Positions 9,264 to 18,085 of a DNA stretch of 64,000 bases are shown here, in pieces; the first letter of the stretch is position 1, and each line of letters starts with the position of its first letter. The translations under genes were made by a program, and so were the position numbers. Origin of the DNA: Bacteroidaceae bacterium (GTDB taxonomy: Bacteria; Bacteroidota; Bacteroidia; Bacteroidales; Bacteroidaceae). The DNA is taken from positions 1-64,000 of the forward strand of contig JAFTUK010000039.1 of assembly GCA_017466325.1 (NCBI GenBank). The letters are read 5' to 3'. The notes beneath the pieces are model-generated. The model saw nothing but the letters and a program-made list of their open reading frames with translations, made no database searches and was not told the origin of the DNA.

Positions 9264-9291
9264 GTCTTATGATACCTTATAATATATTAAA

Positions 9292-11856
9292 TTAGAAACG
9301 GTAGTTTATGTTCAGCATGAAGTTGAAGCCCTGAGCGTAGTACTTCTTGGGGTTCTTCAGGAAGTTGTATGTACGGCTGGACATCTCACCGTCGTTCACG
9401 CTGTAGTTGGCACGGCTCTGTTCGTAACCGCCGGTGCACAGGCTTGTGTTGTTGGTGATGTTGCTCAGATTGAGGTTGACGCTCAAGGGGTTCTTGCCCA
9501 GATAGAACTGCTTGCCTATAGAGGCATCCAGTACGAAACCGCCGTTGCCCTGTGCCTGCTCGGGGATGGAATATACGGGAGTTCCGTCAACATCTATGAA
9601 TGCACCGCCGTAGTTGTTGGCAGCCCAAAGTTCCTGTACGCTCTGCAAACGTGTAACGGGTGTATAGCTCAGGTAGATGCGGTCGTAGTAGTTGCCTGTC
9701 AGTCCCAGATACCAGCCGTTTACACGGTAGTTCAGTGCCAGGCTTGCCGCTGCCAGGGGAGTGCCGCTTTCGCGCATGCCGTCGGCAAAGCATGTAGTAC
9801 GTTTCAGTTTGCCGTTGTCGGAGAGCATATAGTCCACATCGGTGTTGCCCACGATTTCGGCCTCAGAGTATGTACCCAGCAGGGTGATGTCGAAGTTGCT
9901 TGTAACCTTGAACTTGGCACCAAGTTCCACACCATAGTTGCGCTTGGCTATGTTCTGCGAACTTACGTACACGAAACTGCTTTCGTTGTCGTCGTAGAAG
10001 CAAGACCATTCTGTGCCGTCGTACTTGTAACTGTAGAATCCGGTCAGGTTCAGGCGGAGCCAGCTGTTGTTCACTCCGTAACTGAGTTCGGCACTGGCTA
10101 TCTTCTCGTTCTTCAGGTTATGCACGAAATCGTTCATCTTCTCGGGGCAGATGAATGCATCGCGTGCATTGGGAGTCTTGGCCTCGAAACCGCCTCCCAG
10201 GGTGAGGCTGTGGCCATTGCCCAGGTTCATGGTGCTGGACAGTTTTACACCGCCGTCCAGGAATCCGGCCACACCGCTCTTGCCGTAACTGTTTTCTGCA
10301 AAGAGCCCGTTCTGCATCTTGCCGTCGCGGTACATGCGGGTGCCACCCATGCGTGCTGCAATGTAGTTGTAACTTATGCCGATAGTCTTGGTGTATGCGG
10401 CATAGGCATTGAACTTCTGCACCATTATGTCGTAGTCGTAGGCATAGCGGTCGCCCTCTTTCACTGTACGTCCGGGGTTCTTCAGGTCATAGTCGGCCCT
10501 TGGGTCAGTTTCCTGATACGTGCCCACAAGATGACGGTCAATATTGTGGAAGTTCTCGCCGCCGAGCATGTCTTCCAGAGTCTGGTAGTGCATACCCTGG
10601 GTGCTGCTGAGCTGGATGCCGGCATTGAATTTGCTGGTCTTGTCTATGGTCCAGTTGAAGTTGCTTCCCAACGATGCGGTCAGATGGTCGTTGTGGCGGG
10701 CCTGGATCCAGTAGATGGCATCATTGCCGGTCTTGTTCAGTTGCTGGTTGGCAAAGTAAAGTTCGTCAAAGTTTATCTGACGTGCCTGCGGACCGCTCTG
10801 CCAGTATTCCTTGGCGGAATTGTAGGCATCCCAGTTATTGTTGCTGCCGTCGGTCTCTCCCCACGCGTCGTAGTTGTAGGAAGGGAAGTTCTTCCAGTAG
10901 TCAGGGGCAGGGTTAGTTCCGCTGTAATCCAGTTTGGTGCTGCTGTACAACTGGTAGCGCACCATGGCACTGGTTGTCAGCTTCATGTTGTCTTTAATCT
11001 GGTAGTCCCATGTCAGCAATGCTGTGGGAGCATAGTCATTTACTATTCGGCTGGCTCTCTTCTTGCCGTTCTGGTAGCCCCAATAGGGATTGTACTGGCG
11101 GTCGTTGGCGAGCCAATATGCCTCGTCGGTACTTGCACCCTGTTGTGCGCGCTCTGTGGGGTTGCCCCATGTGGCCAGGTTCAGAGAGTGGCCGTTTTCC
11201 CACTTCTTCTGTACTGAAAGCAGGTATGACAGGCTGTTGTAGAATGTTCCGTCCACGGCTGCAGTTTCCATGTTGCCCCAGCGGTATGCCAGCGAGCCAT
11301 AGAATGCCCAACCGTTCTTGTTGAGGCCGGTGCCGTGCGAGAACATGCCTCGCAGGGTGTAGTTGCGGTTCAGGCCGCTAAGGGTAATCTTGCTGCCGGT
11401 GCTCATGCTTGAGGCGCGGAAGTCGTAGTTGGTGGCACCTCCCAGACCGGGCATGGCAAAGGCGTTGCTCTCAAATGGATTTGCCGCGTCCTTGTTTCGC
11501 GCAGCATCGTTCATGCCACCGATGTTGGAATACTGGAAACGTCCGTTCTCCACCTGGTTTGCCTGCACACCGTTGATGTAGACATCGTTGTACTTGTTGT
11601 CCAAGGCACGGAATTTGAATCGTGCCGCACTCCATGTCCAACCGATATTGCTGGTGTAAAGGTTGTTGGAAGAACCCACCTGGATGACGTCGGAAGTCAT
11701 GTCGTCGTCTTCACCGAGTTGCGACTCTGAAATGGTGAAATCGCCGGCATCGATAGTCATGATGGTAGAATCCGCCTCCGACTCTGTGCTGCTTTGGGCC
11801 CAGACACACGTAGTTGCCAGCAGGGCAAGAGCCGTTAGTTGAAACTTTCTTTTCAT
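9292..11856 (-). CDS. TonB-dependent outer-membrane receptor
   Basis: An 854-residue protein with a signal peptide (ending CVWAQ), a short plug-like region (about 55-200; RALDNKYNDVYINGVQ) and a long barrel rich in alternating aromatic residues. It ends in the aromatic C-terminus NFMLNINYRF expected of an outer-membrane barrel. The N-terminal carboxypeptidase-like domain usual in SusC receptors is missing; an acidic segment replaces it. The ligand is unknown. The neighbours (nucleases, OB-fold lipoproteins) suggest uptake of nucleic-acid fragments, which is inference. It is divergent from the secreted phosphatase/nuclease gene, with 200 nt between them. Confidence 0.8.
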   Translation of the reverse strand: MKRKFQLTALALLATTCVWAQSSTESEADSTIMTIDAGDFTISESQLGEDDDMTSDVIQVGSSNNLYTSNIGWTWSAARFKFRALDNKYNDVYINGVQANQVENGRFQYSNIGGMNDAARNKDAANPFESNAFAMPGLGGATNYDFRASSMSTGSKITLSGLNRNYTLRGMFSHGTGLNKNGWAFYGSLAYRWGNMETAAVDGTFYNSLSYLLSVQKKWENGHSLNLATWGNPTERAQQGASTDEAYWLANDRQYNPYWGYQNGKKRASRIVNDYAPTALLTWDYQIKDNMKLTTSAMVRYQLYSSTKLDYSGTNPAPDYWKNFPSYNYDAWGETDGSNNNWDAYNSAKEYWQSGPQARQINFDELYFANQQLNKTGNDAIYWIQARHNDHLTASLGSNFNWTIDKTSKFNAGIQLSSTQGMHYQTLEDMLGGENFHNIDRHLVGTYQETDPRADYDLKNPGRTVKEGDRYAYDYDIMVQKFNAYAAYTKTIGISYNYIAARMGGTRMYRDGKMQNGLFAENSYGKSGVAGFLDGGVKLSSTMNLGNGHSLTLGGGFEAKTPNARDAFICPEKMNDFVHNLKNEKIASAELSYGVNNSWLRLNLTGFYSYKYDGTEWSCFYDDNESSFVYVSSQNIAKRNYGVELGAKFKVTSNFDITLLGTYSEAEIVGNTDVDYMLSDNGKLKRTTCFADGMRESGTPLAAASLALNYRVNGWYLGLTGNYYDRIYLSYTPVTRLQSVQELWAANNYGGAFIDVDGTPVYSIPEQAQGNGGFVLDASIGKQFYLGKNPLSVNLNLSNITNNTSLCTGGYEQSRANYSVNDGEMSSRTYNFLKNPKKYYAQGFNFMLNINYRF

Positions 11857-11976
11857 AATGCTTGGTTAAAGTTTAAATGGTATTTTATCACGCACAAAGT
11901 TCGTAAAATTATCTGTAAATACGTTTGCTCTCCTCTTTTTTTTAGGCAAAAGCATACGACTTATGTAAAAAAACAT

Positions 11977-11984
11977 TAACTTTG
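11977..11984 (+). promoter_or_regulatory. Probable -7 box for the secreted EEP gene
   Basis: TAACTTTG lies 72 nt before the ATG at 12057 in the divergent 200-nt region. No clear -33 TTTG at the right distance is seen. The receptor gene must be driven from the same gap, but I do not see a convincing minus-strand box. Confidence 0.45.
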
Positions 11985-12056
11985 CACTGCGTGATTATTA
12001 TGGGTTATAGTATCCCGATGTGTATAAAGATATAGAGTAAAATCTAAATATATATA

Positions 12057-13109
12057 ATGAAGAAGGTGTTTTCTTGCCTGTTATGCATGTTTGTGCTGGC
12101 AGTTTCTGTTCAGGTGCTTGCCCAAGAGCGCAAATTGCAGATGCATGCGGTGGCATTCTATAATTTGGAGAATCTTTTCGATACATGTCACGATGAGGGA
12201 AAGAACGACTGGGAGTTCTTGCCCGACGGTTCGTATCATTGGACCAAAGTCAAGTATGAGCATAAGTTGGCCAACATGGCCCGTGTCATATGTGAACTCG
12301 GAACGGACAAACTTCCCTACGGTGCCAGCATCATAGGTGTCAGTGAGGTGGAGAACTCCAAGGCGTTGGACGACCTTATGGCCCAGCCAAAAATGAAGAA
12401 GCGCGGTTATCGCTATGTCCATATCGAGGGGCCGGACAAGCGAGGTGTGGATTGTGCTTTGATATACAATCCGCGTGCTTTTCAAGTCACTAAGGCATTT
12501 AACAAGGATTATGTCTACGAAAACGGCGATACAGTACGCCGTACACGTCCGTTCTTCTGCGTGCAGGGTAAGTTGGCCGGTGAGAATGTCACTGTGGTGG
12601 TGTGCCATTGGCCCAGCCGTTCTGCAGAAGGAATCTTCCGCGAATATGGCGGACGTCAGGTGCGTGCACTTACCGACAGCATTGGCGAGGCAGACCCCAG
12701 TCAGCATATAATTGTAATGGGAGATATGAACGATGACCCCGACAATGCCTCTATGGCCGAGTGCCTCGGAGCAAGGCGTAAGGTAAGTGAGGTGGAAAAA
12801 GGCGATTTCTATAACCCATGGTGGGACATCCTGCGCAAGAAGGGACAGGGAACCCTGAGTTATCAGGGAGCATGGAACCTCTTTGACCAGATAGTCATGG
12901 GACGCAGTCTGATAGAGGAATACAAGGCCAATACATACAATACCCTCACTCTGCATTCATACCAGATATTCAAGCGTGACTATCTGTTGCAGAGCGAAGG
13001 AGCATACAAGGGAACTCCCAAGCGCACACACTCCCGTGGAGTATGGCTTGATGGATATAGCGACCATCTGCCAGTGCTGGTATATCTCGTAAAGGCAAAC
13101 TCATTATAA
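12057..13109 (+). CDS. Secreted endonuclease/exonuclease/phosphatase family protein
   Basis: A 350-residue protein with a signal peptide (about 1-22, QVLAQ). The EEP fold motifs are in order: FYNLENLFD near residue 36, GVSEVEN (metal-binding Glu) near 97, CHWPSR near 182, MGDMNDDP near 221 and YSDHLPV near 339. The fold includes nucleases, phosphodiesterases and phosphatases, so the substrate is not fixed. Its position divergent to the TonB receptor and OB-fold lipoproteins, with two other secreted nucleases nearby, favours a role in degrading extracellular nucleic acids. Confidence 0.85.
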   Translation: MKKVFSCLLCMFVLAVSVQVLAQERKLQMHAVAFYNLENLFDTCHDEGKNDWEFLPDGSYHWTKVKYEHKLANMARVICELGTDKLPYGASIIGVSEVENSKALDDLMAQPKMKKRGYRYVHIEGPDKRGVDCALIYNPRAFQVTKAFNKDYVYENGDTVRRTRPFFCVQGKLAGENVTVVVCHWPSRSAEGIFREYGGRQVRALTDSIGEADPSQHIIVMGDMNDDPDNASMAECLGARRKVSEVEKGDFYNPWWDILRKKGQGTLSYQGAWNLFDQIVMGRSLIEEYKANTYNTLTLHSYQIFKRDYLLQSEGAYKGTPKRTHSRGVWLDGYSDHLPVLVYLVKANSL

Positions 13110-13148
13110 TAACAATATTACCAAAACCCTTTAATAACAATTACAACA

Positions 13149-14147
13149 ATGACAAGTTACAAGGAATTGGGTCTGGTGAACACCCGTGAAATGTTCGCTA
13201 AGGCAGTAGCAGGTGGCTACGCTATCCCCGCTTTCAACTTCAACACAATGGAGCAGATGCAGGCTATCGTACAGGCTGCTGTAGAGTGCAAGTCTCCCGT
13301 TATCATGCAGGTGTCTAAGGGCGCTCGTGCTTATGCTAACGGCACCATCCTGCGCTACATGGCTCAGGGTGCTGTAGAGTACGCTAAGGAGCTGGGTTGC
13401 GAGAATCCTCAGATTGTTCTGCACCTCGACCACGGTGACAGCTTCGAGATCTGTAAGGAGTGTATCGACAACGGTTTCTCTTCTGTTATGATCGACGGTT
13501 CTCACCTCCCCTACGAGGAGAACATCGCTCTGACAAAGAAGGTTGTTGACTATGCACACGCTCACGACGTAACCGTTGAGGCTGAGCTCGGTGTATTAGC
13601 TGGTGTTGAGGACGAGGTTTCTTCTGCAGTTTCTCACTACACAAAGCCCGAGGAGGTTGTTGACTTCTCAACACGTTCAGGTTGCGACTCTCTGGCTATC
13701 TCTATCGGTACCAGCCACGGTGCTTACAAGTTCACTCGTGAACAGTGCACTCTGGATCCTCAGACCGGCAAGCTCGTTCCTCCTCCATTGGCATTCGACA
13801 TCCTGGCTGAGATCGAGAAGCAGCTGCCCGGCTTCCCCATCGTTCTCCACGGTTCTTCTTCAGTTCCTCAGGACGAGGTTGACACCATCAACAAGTTCGG
13901 CGGTCAGCTGCCCGACGCAGTAGGTATCCCCGAGGAGCAGCTCCGCAAGGCTTCTGAGAGCGCAGTTTGCAAGATCAACATCGACTCTGACTCTCGTCTG
14001 GCTATGACTGCTGCTATCCGCAAGCACTTTGCAGAGAACCCCGGTCACTTTGATCCCCGTCAGTATCTGAAGCCCGCTCGCGAGAACATGAAGAAGATGT
14101 ACATTCACAAGATCATGAATGTGCTCGGTTCTAACGACAAACTGTAA
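13149..14147 (+). CDS. fba: Class II fructose-1,6-bisphosphate aldolase
   Basis: A 332-residue zinc-dependent aldolase of glycolysis and gluconeogenesis. The active-site motif VLHLDHGDS, the downstream DGSHLPYEEN, VEAELGVLAGVEDEV and VLHGSSSVP are all present. Codon use differs sharply from its neighbours: it favours GCT, TCT, GTT and CTC/CTG where adjacent genes use GCC and mixed codons, as expected for a very highly expressed gene. It starts 39 nt after the EEP stop, but its expression signature suggests a promoter of its own. Confidence 0.95.
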   Translation: MTSYKELGLVNTREMFAKAVAGGYAIPAFNFNTMEQMQAIVQAAVECKSPVIMQVSKGARAYANGTILRYMAQGAVEYAKELGCENPQIVLHLDHGDSFEICKECIDNGFSSVMIDGSHLPYEENIALTKKVVDYAHAHDVTVEAELGVLAGVEDEVSSAVSHYTKPEEVVDFSTRSGCDSLAISIGTSHGAYKFTREQCTLDPQTGKLVPPPLAFDILAEIEKQLPGFPIVLHGSSSVPQDEVDTINKFGGQLPDAVGIPEEQLRKASESAVCKINIDSDSRLAMTAAIRKHFAENPGHFDPRQYLKPARENMKKMYIHKIMNVLGSNDKL

Positions 14148-14178
14148 TTCTGTAAGAGATTTTCTAAAGAATATTAAG

Positions 14179-14206
14179 AGGAGGCATGCTTTCGGGCATG
14201 CCTCCT
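14179..14206 (+). terminator. Hairpin after the aldolase gene
   Basis: AGGAGGCATGC pairs with GCATGCCTCCT around a six-base loop, 31 nt after the stop. Only a weak T-rich tail (TTGTATTATATT) follows. Confidence 0.6.
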
Positions 14207-14507
14207 TGTATTATATTAGATATGTGATTCACAGATTTACCCTAATCTAAACATAACGGGCATATTGTAAAGGCTATTTACGCGTTTCTACTCAAGAATG
14301 GCTGGATACCATTTTGGCATGGATTTTACAAGACGGATAGCCTCCTTGCTTAATCGGTCGTCTGGACTGCGGATAACCTTAATCTTGGAAATTTTTAAAG
14401 ACTTTCCACCAGTGCAACGACTATACAAAGGTATGAATTACTATTCCTCCAGGCATAACCCTTGTGACAAAGTGTGGAAAGACCATGGTCTTCATGAGGA
14501 TTCGGTT

Positions 14508-14595
14508 AGTCCTCGGTGGCCGTAAAATGAACCGCCACCGGCGACAAGAATTACCGCCACTGGCGGTGAGATTCACGGCCAGTGGCGGTAAAACA
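14508..14595. repeat. Intergenic tandem array, 22-nt period (array 2)
   Basis: Units at 14530-14551, 14552-14573 and 14574-14595, with a more diverged one at 14508-14529. The shared core is a palindrome of the type CCGCCACTGGCGG: CCGCCACCGGCG, CCGCCACTGGCGG, CGGCCAGTGGCGG. Sequence outside the core varies. Confidence 0.75.
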
Positions 14596-14711
14596 CATGC
14601 TTCTATAGCATGAGGCGGAAAACTTGCTTTGAGGATGCTTCCCCAAAACGTTGCTCAACATGTCGTATTTGAGAAAGGCAAGTTGTTTCCCACATCATTT
14701 AACCTAAATAA

Positions 14712-14754
14712 CCCCAATCGGTCATTAGCGTGTAATAGTCTAATGACCATTGGG
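14712..14754. repeat. Long palindrome at a gene 3' end
   Basis: CCCCAATCGGTCATTAG is followed after 11 nt by CTAATGACC and ATTGGGG, giving two stacked stems. It lies directly after the stop of the DUF4846 gene and may terminate it. The left arm motif CCCCAATCGGTC recurs at about 4791-4802. Confidence 0.65.
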
Positions 14755-14760
14755 GGAGGA

Positions 14761-15534
14761 TTAGTAATGCCGTAGTTCATCTTTGTAGAAATGGAAGGGG
14801 CCTATCCAGAAGACTGTGTCGTCCTCGTCGAAGAAGAACCAGGGGTTGCAGATTGGGTTTAGGTTGCGCACTATGTGTTGGTCGCGGGCAGGAGTGTTGC
14901 CCTCCACGCACATGACGGCAACTTTACCCGACTTGCTCCTTGCCACATCGGCAACTATGACGGCATGTCCGTATTTCCTGCCATGACGGGCAGGGTAGAC
15001 GAAGACATCGCCTGGCTGTACATCCTTGATGGCACGAGGCCTGGTCTCGTGGTACAGGGAGTAGGTGCTGCATACACCATAAATGCCCCGCATGTATTTC
15101 TCGAAGGCTTTGCGTGAGGGACCGCCAGTATATTGCACCTTCTTGCGATTGACATCGCGGAAACAGATACTGCTGTACCTCCCCTTTTTCCACAGGTATT
15201 CTGCACGCAAGCGCATAGTCACATCGGCACATTGTTCGTAGTTGCTGAGGAGTTTTTGGTCGATGACACCAGTATTGAGGAACTGAAAATTGGCCTGCCC
15301 TCCCTTGTAGAGCATTACCTTAGTTCCCTTTTTTTTCAGCGGTAGATTGCGCAGGTATTCTGCATAACTGCCCACAGGAGCCTCCACACGGTTGTACCCG
15401 AATGGGGCAGGTATTTCTCCGATGGTGCGGGCATTCCACGGATTAGTGGTCTTGCTGATGTAATACGCCCAGATACCGCCAATGGCAAGGATGACTACGA
15501 GTGCGAGAATGATAGAGATAAATGTCTTTTTCAT
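14761..15534 (-). CDS. DUF4846-domain membrane-anchored protein
   Basis: A 257-residue protein. The N-terminus MKKTFISIILALVVILAIGG is a signal anchor. The rest (RNLPLKKKGTKVMLYKG, CADVTMRLRAEYLW, GDVFVYPARHGRKYGHAVIV) fits the DUF4846 family, of unknown function. The DVFVYP...GHAVIVADV stretch resembles cysteine-hydrolase folds, but I do not see a certain catalytic dyad. The start at 15534 is chosen over the upstream ORF start because it begins the hydrophobic anchor and follows a -7-like box at 15579-15586. Confidence 0.7.
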   Translation of the reverse strand: MKKTFISIILALVVILAIGGIWAYYISKTTNPWNARTIGEIPAPFGYNRVEAPVGSYAEYLRNLPLKKKGTKVMLYKGGQANFQFLNTGVIDQKLLSNYEQCADVTMRLRAEYLWKKGRYSSICFRDVNRKKVQYTGGPSRKAFEKYMRGIYGVCSTYSLYHETRPRAIKDVQPGDVFVYPARHGRKYGHAVIVADVARSKSGKVAVMCVEGNTPARDQHIVRNLNPICNPWFFFDEDDTVFWIGPFHFYKDELRHY

Positions 15535-15578
15535 ACCTTTGCTTGTATTTAGGTGTTGTTTGTCTTGTTTTTCTAATG

Positions 15579-15586
15579 CAAAGATA
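15579..15586 (-). promoter_or_regulatory. Probable -7 box for the DUF4846 gene
   Basis: On the minus strand TATCTTTG lies 45 nt before the ATG. The position where a -33 box is expected reads TTTC rather than TTTG. Confidence 0.4.
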
Positions 15587-15610
15587 TGGATATGAAATCG
15601 CATAGAAAAG

Positions 15611-15650
15611 AAAACAAGGGCGCGTTGTATGAACACCCTTGTTTGTTGTA
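15611..15650 (-). terminator. Terminator downstream of the LytTR/membrane-protein pair
   Basis: AACAAGGG pairs with CCCTTGTT around a 15-nt loop. On the minus strand a T-rich tail (TTTTCTTTTC) follows. It separates the men/LytTR transcript from the DUF4846 gene. Confidence 0.6.
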
Positions 15651-15699
15651 TGAAGTGATATGCGACGCCAGCCTCACCCCTTATTCTCCAGTACATTAT

Positions 15700-15733
15700 A
15701 CTCCCCTCTCTTGAGAGGGGTAGGGGGAGAGTC
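15700..15733. repeat. Solo copy of the GC-rich hairpin repeat
   Basis: ACTCCCCTCTCTTGAGAGGG followed by GTAGGGGGAGAGTC, the short form of the repeat also found at 19345-19380, 27752-27788 and 29520-29555. It ends one base from the stop codon of the membrane-protein gene at 15735. I do not see an intact inverted partner. Confidence 0.75.
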
Positions 15734-15734
15734 C

Positions 15735-16706
15735 TTATCTCTTCTTAAAAACTACCCATGGCACAATGCCCTTTCCTTTATGACCGTCGGGATGTTTCTG
15801 CTTGTCGCCAATGTCGTGTGCCCTGCCATCCGCTGTGCGGTAGAAGCAATAGTCCGTACCACCGGTAATGTAAATGGCATCAATGAACCCATACTCGCGC
15901 AGGGCATCGGCAAAGTCCCACATGGTTTCCTTTCCCTTGCTCTCTACATAGAAAAGTTTCTTGCCTATGCGTGCCAAGGCCCTTCTCTCTACCTTGCCAT
16001 GAAGATAGAACCGGCCGGGCAATACGCCATCGGAAACAAGGATGAACTGGCGGAAGAAACTGCCCTTCTGCTCTATGCAGTAGTCCTTAACCCTTTCGTC
16101 TCGTGCAATGCCGATGACAATGTTGTCATTTGCCATGGCACAGTATCCAAGGCGGCTGTTGTCGCTCTGCAGTTCCTTGCCGTTTTGAACCAGACTGCCC
16201 AGATAGCGGTTGTTTTCCGGGTCGTAGGATGTCTGGTCGCAACATCTGCTATATAGATACACGTCGGTATCTTCTACGGTAGGTTCCGTGAAGGTGATTT
16301 CTGCTTTCAACCCTATGAGTTGGTACATGTTTATGGCTACACCCAAGATGGAGTCGCTGGACTTGACGACCTCAGGCATCTCGTGGACTTGAGGAATCTC
16401 GGCAAGTTTGCCGATGTTTTCCTTGGATGTGACAGAAACAGGCACTCCGATGTTTATGTACCTGCGGTAATAACGATAGCCGAATGCCACCATCATGCAA
16501 ATTGCTGCAGTGAGCAGTACGCTGACTAATGCCACTGACAATTTCCCATGTCGGGCAGAGTGGGCGGATGTCTTGGCCTCCCCTTTCTCGTCGCTTTCTA
16601 TACTGATTATGGGCGTTTCGCTCTCGTGCTGTTCAACAGTCGACTCGTCTGTATCCTCGATGACAATAACGATTCTCCCGTCCTTTTCTTCGTTCAGTTC
16701 TTTCAT
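15735..16706 (-). CDS. Single-pass membrane protein paired with a LytTR regulator
   Basis: A 323-residue protein. Residues 1-50 are acidic and cytoplasmic (VIVIEDTDESTVEQ), a membrane segment lies at about 55-75 (LSVALVSVLLTAAICMMVAFG), and residues 80-323 are outside. The C-terminal half (DDRFYLHG-like SDGVLPGRFYLHG, YITGGTDYCFYRTADG, PWVVFKKR) loosely resembles phosphodiester-glycosidase-type domains, but that is weak. Its ATG overlaps the LytTR stop codon (ATGA), so the two are translationally coupled. This suggests that the membrane protein senses something and controls the regulator; the mechanism is inference. Confidence 0.6.
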   Translation of the reverse strand: MKELNEEKDGRIVIVIEDTDESTVEQHESETPIISIESDEKGEAKTSAHSARHGKLSVALVSVLLTAAICMMVAFGYRYYRRYINIGVPVSVTSKENIGKLAEIPQVHEMPEVVKSSDSILGVAINMYQLIGLKAEITFTEPTVEDTDVYLYSRCCDQTSYDPENNRYLGSLVQNGKELQSDNSRLGYCAMANDNIVIGIARDERVKDYCIEQKGSFFRQFILVSDGVLPGRFYLHGKVERRALARIGKKLFYVESKGKETMWDFADALREYGFIDAIYITGGTDYCFYRTADGRAHDIGDKQKHPDGHKGKGIVPWVVFKKR

Positions 16707-17062
16707 GACTTGTCCCCCTCCTCTTCAATAGTGTTTTTGAGTTCCTTCAGAGCCTCTCTGGATGCCTTCAGCTTGAAGTCGACCTGCAGGTGGCTGTTGC
16801 TGAGGAGCAGTTCCTGTGTGGTGATATTGATGACATAGATGTAGTTCCTGTTTACAATCAGACTCTTTCCCACTCTGATGAATATGTTGTTTTTGAGTTT
16901 CTGGAAGGTCTCGTCTATGACATGCAGTTTGAAGGTAACCTTATGCGGTTTGCCGTTGAAAAGGTACAGGTCGGAGTAGTTGCCGTCTGCTTTCACGAAG
17001 GCAATGTCCTCGGTCTTTACCTTTATCAGTTCCGTAGATGTTGATATTTTAAGCCACTCCAT
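16703..17062 (-). CDS. Stand-alone LytTR-family DNA-binding protein
   Basis: A 119-residue protein that consists almost wholly of a LytTR DNA-binding domain: DIAFVKADGNYSDLYLFNGK, then FIRVGKSLIVNRNYI. There is no receiver domain, so it is not a classical response regulator. It starts 12 nt after the menE stop and overlaps the next gene by four bases. It is therefore probably expressed with the menaquinone genes as well as with its membrane partner. Its target sites are unknown. Confidence 0.85.
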   Translation of the reverse strand: MEWLKISTSTELIKVKTEDIAFVKADGNYSDLYLFNGKPHKVTFKLHVIDETFQKLKNNIFIRVGKSLIVNRNYIYVINITTQELLLSNSHLQVDFKLKASREALKELKNTIEEEGDKS

Positions 17063-17074
17063 TTCTGGATTGTT

Positions 17075-18085
17075 TTATTTGTTGCTGTTATGTTCTGTGT
17101 TCCGTTTCATGGCAATTTCCTTCGCCAATGCTCTGTTCGGTTTGCCCGTAGGGGTTTGTGGCAGGGACGGAATCCTGATGACGTGTTTCGGTATCCAATA
17201 TTTCGCCACTGGTATGTGGGCAGGTATATGTCTGCGGAGAAAGTCGGTGCTGATGTCTGAGGTGCTCAGGTACACCAGAGCCTGCCCTAAGGCCGTGTCA
17301 TCCCTGTACGTTACCATCACATCATCATAACCTATGGAATGAAGCCATGCTTCCACTTCCTCTATCTGTATTTTTATACCGCCGGAGCAGATGGTGTTGT
17401 CCTTGCGGCCGATAATCTGGAATCGGTTTTTGCCATGGAATCGGACAATGTCGTTGGTGTGTAGTCTTTCCGGGCATAGGGCAGGGGCGTCTATGATAAG
17501 GCAACCGTCCTCTGCCTGTTCCAGGGATATGCCAGGCAGTGGTGTGTAGTGATCCTCGCTGATGCGCCTGAGCGCTATGTGGCTGAGGGTCTCGGTCATG
17601 CCGTAACTGCTCCATACGTTGATGGGCAGGGTGCGTAGTTCCTTTTCCAGTTCGAGGGAAATGGCACCTCCGCCGATGATAAGGTGTCTGATGCGGCATA
17701 ACCATTCCCGTTCCTCGGGCACCTGCAAGGTGTTCCATACCTGCAGGGGTACCATGGCGGCAAGGTCTATGACAGGTGGGTTTCCAATGCCTTTCATGTT
17801 GGCACTGCCGAGCGGATGACTGCCTGGTTCTACGGAGAGCAGTTTCATTCCACGTTCCAGGGCGCGTACTACCATCATCTTGCCGGCAATGTAGTCCAGA
17901 GGCATGCACAATAGGGCCGTGCCCCCTTGTCGTAGTCCGAGGAAGTCGCAAGTCATGCGTGCACTTGCGCGCATGCGTTCCTTTTCTATATATATATGCT
18001 TGGGTGTGCCTGTGCTGCCACTGGTGCATACCTCCATGGTGGGCGAGGCATCGTGCCAAAGGGAAAGGAATTCGTCCGGAGTCAT
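17075..18085 (-). CDS. menE: o-Succinylbenzoate-CoA ligase (short form)
   Basis: A 336-residue acyl-CoA ligase, much shorter than the ~450-residue E. coli MenE, as is usual in Bacteroidales; part of the N-terminal subdomain is missing. Visible motifs are TSGSTGTPKH near residue 22, YGMTETLSH near 170, and the hinge region GRKDNTICSGGIKIQ near 238, followed by the C-terminal PTGKPNR lysine region. It activates o-succinylbenzoate in menaquinone synthesis. The ATG at 18085 overlaps the menC stop (ATGA), which decides the start. Confidence 0.9.
   Translation of the reverse strand: MTPDEFLSLWHDASPTMEVCTSGSTGTPKHIYIEKERMRASARMTCDFLGLRQGGTALLCMPLDYIAGKMMVVRALERGMKLLSVEPGSHPLGSANMKGIGNPPVIDLAAMVPLQVWNTLQVPEEREWLCRIRHLIIGGGAISLELEKELRTLPINVWSSYGMTETLSHIALRRISEDHYTPLPGISLEQAEDGCLIIDAPALCPERLHTNDIVRFHGKNRFQIIGRKDNTICSGGIKIQIEEVEAWLHSIGYDDVMVTYRDDTALGQALVYLSTSDISTDFLRRHIPAHIPVAKYWIPKHVIRIPSLPQTPTGKPNRALAKEIAMKRNTEHNSNK

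Larger units (their letters stand above)
14207..14760. other. Gene-free region between fba and the DUF4846 gene
   Basis: About 550 nt with no ORF I can support. A 75-codon plus-strand ORF (14298-14525) has no recognisable family. The region holds tandem array 2 (14508-14595) and a long palindrome (14712-14754) that ends just before the stop of the convergent DUF4846 gene. Confidence 0.5.

Noticed and set aside
10120..11217. A 365-codon plus-strand ORF inside the TonB receptor gene.
   Set aside because: Antisense shadow: the receptor has a signal peptide, barrel pattern and aromatic C-terminus, and the shadow has no recognisable domain.
14298..14525. A 75-codon ORF in the gap after the aldolase gene.
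   Set aside because: No family resemblance, no ribosome-binding site and no promoter; its end runs into a tandem array.
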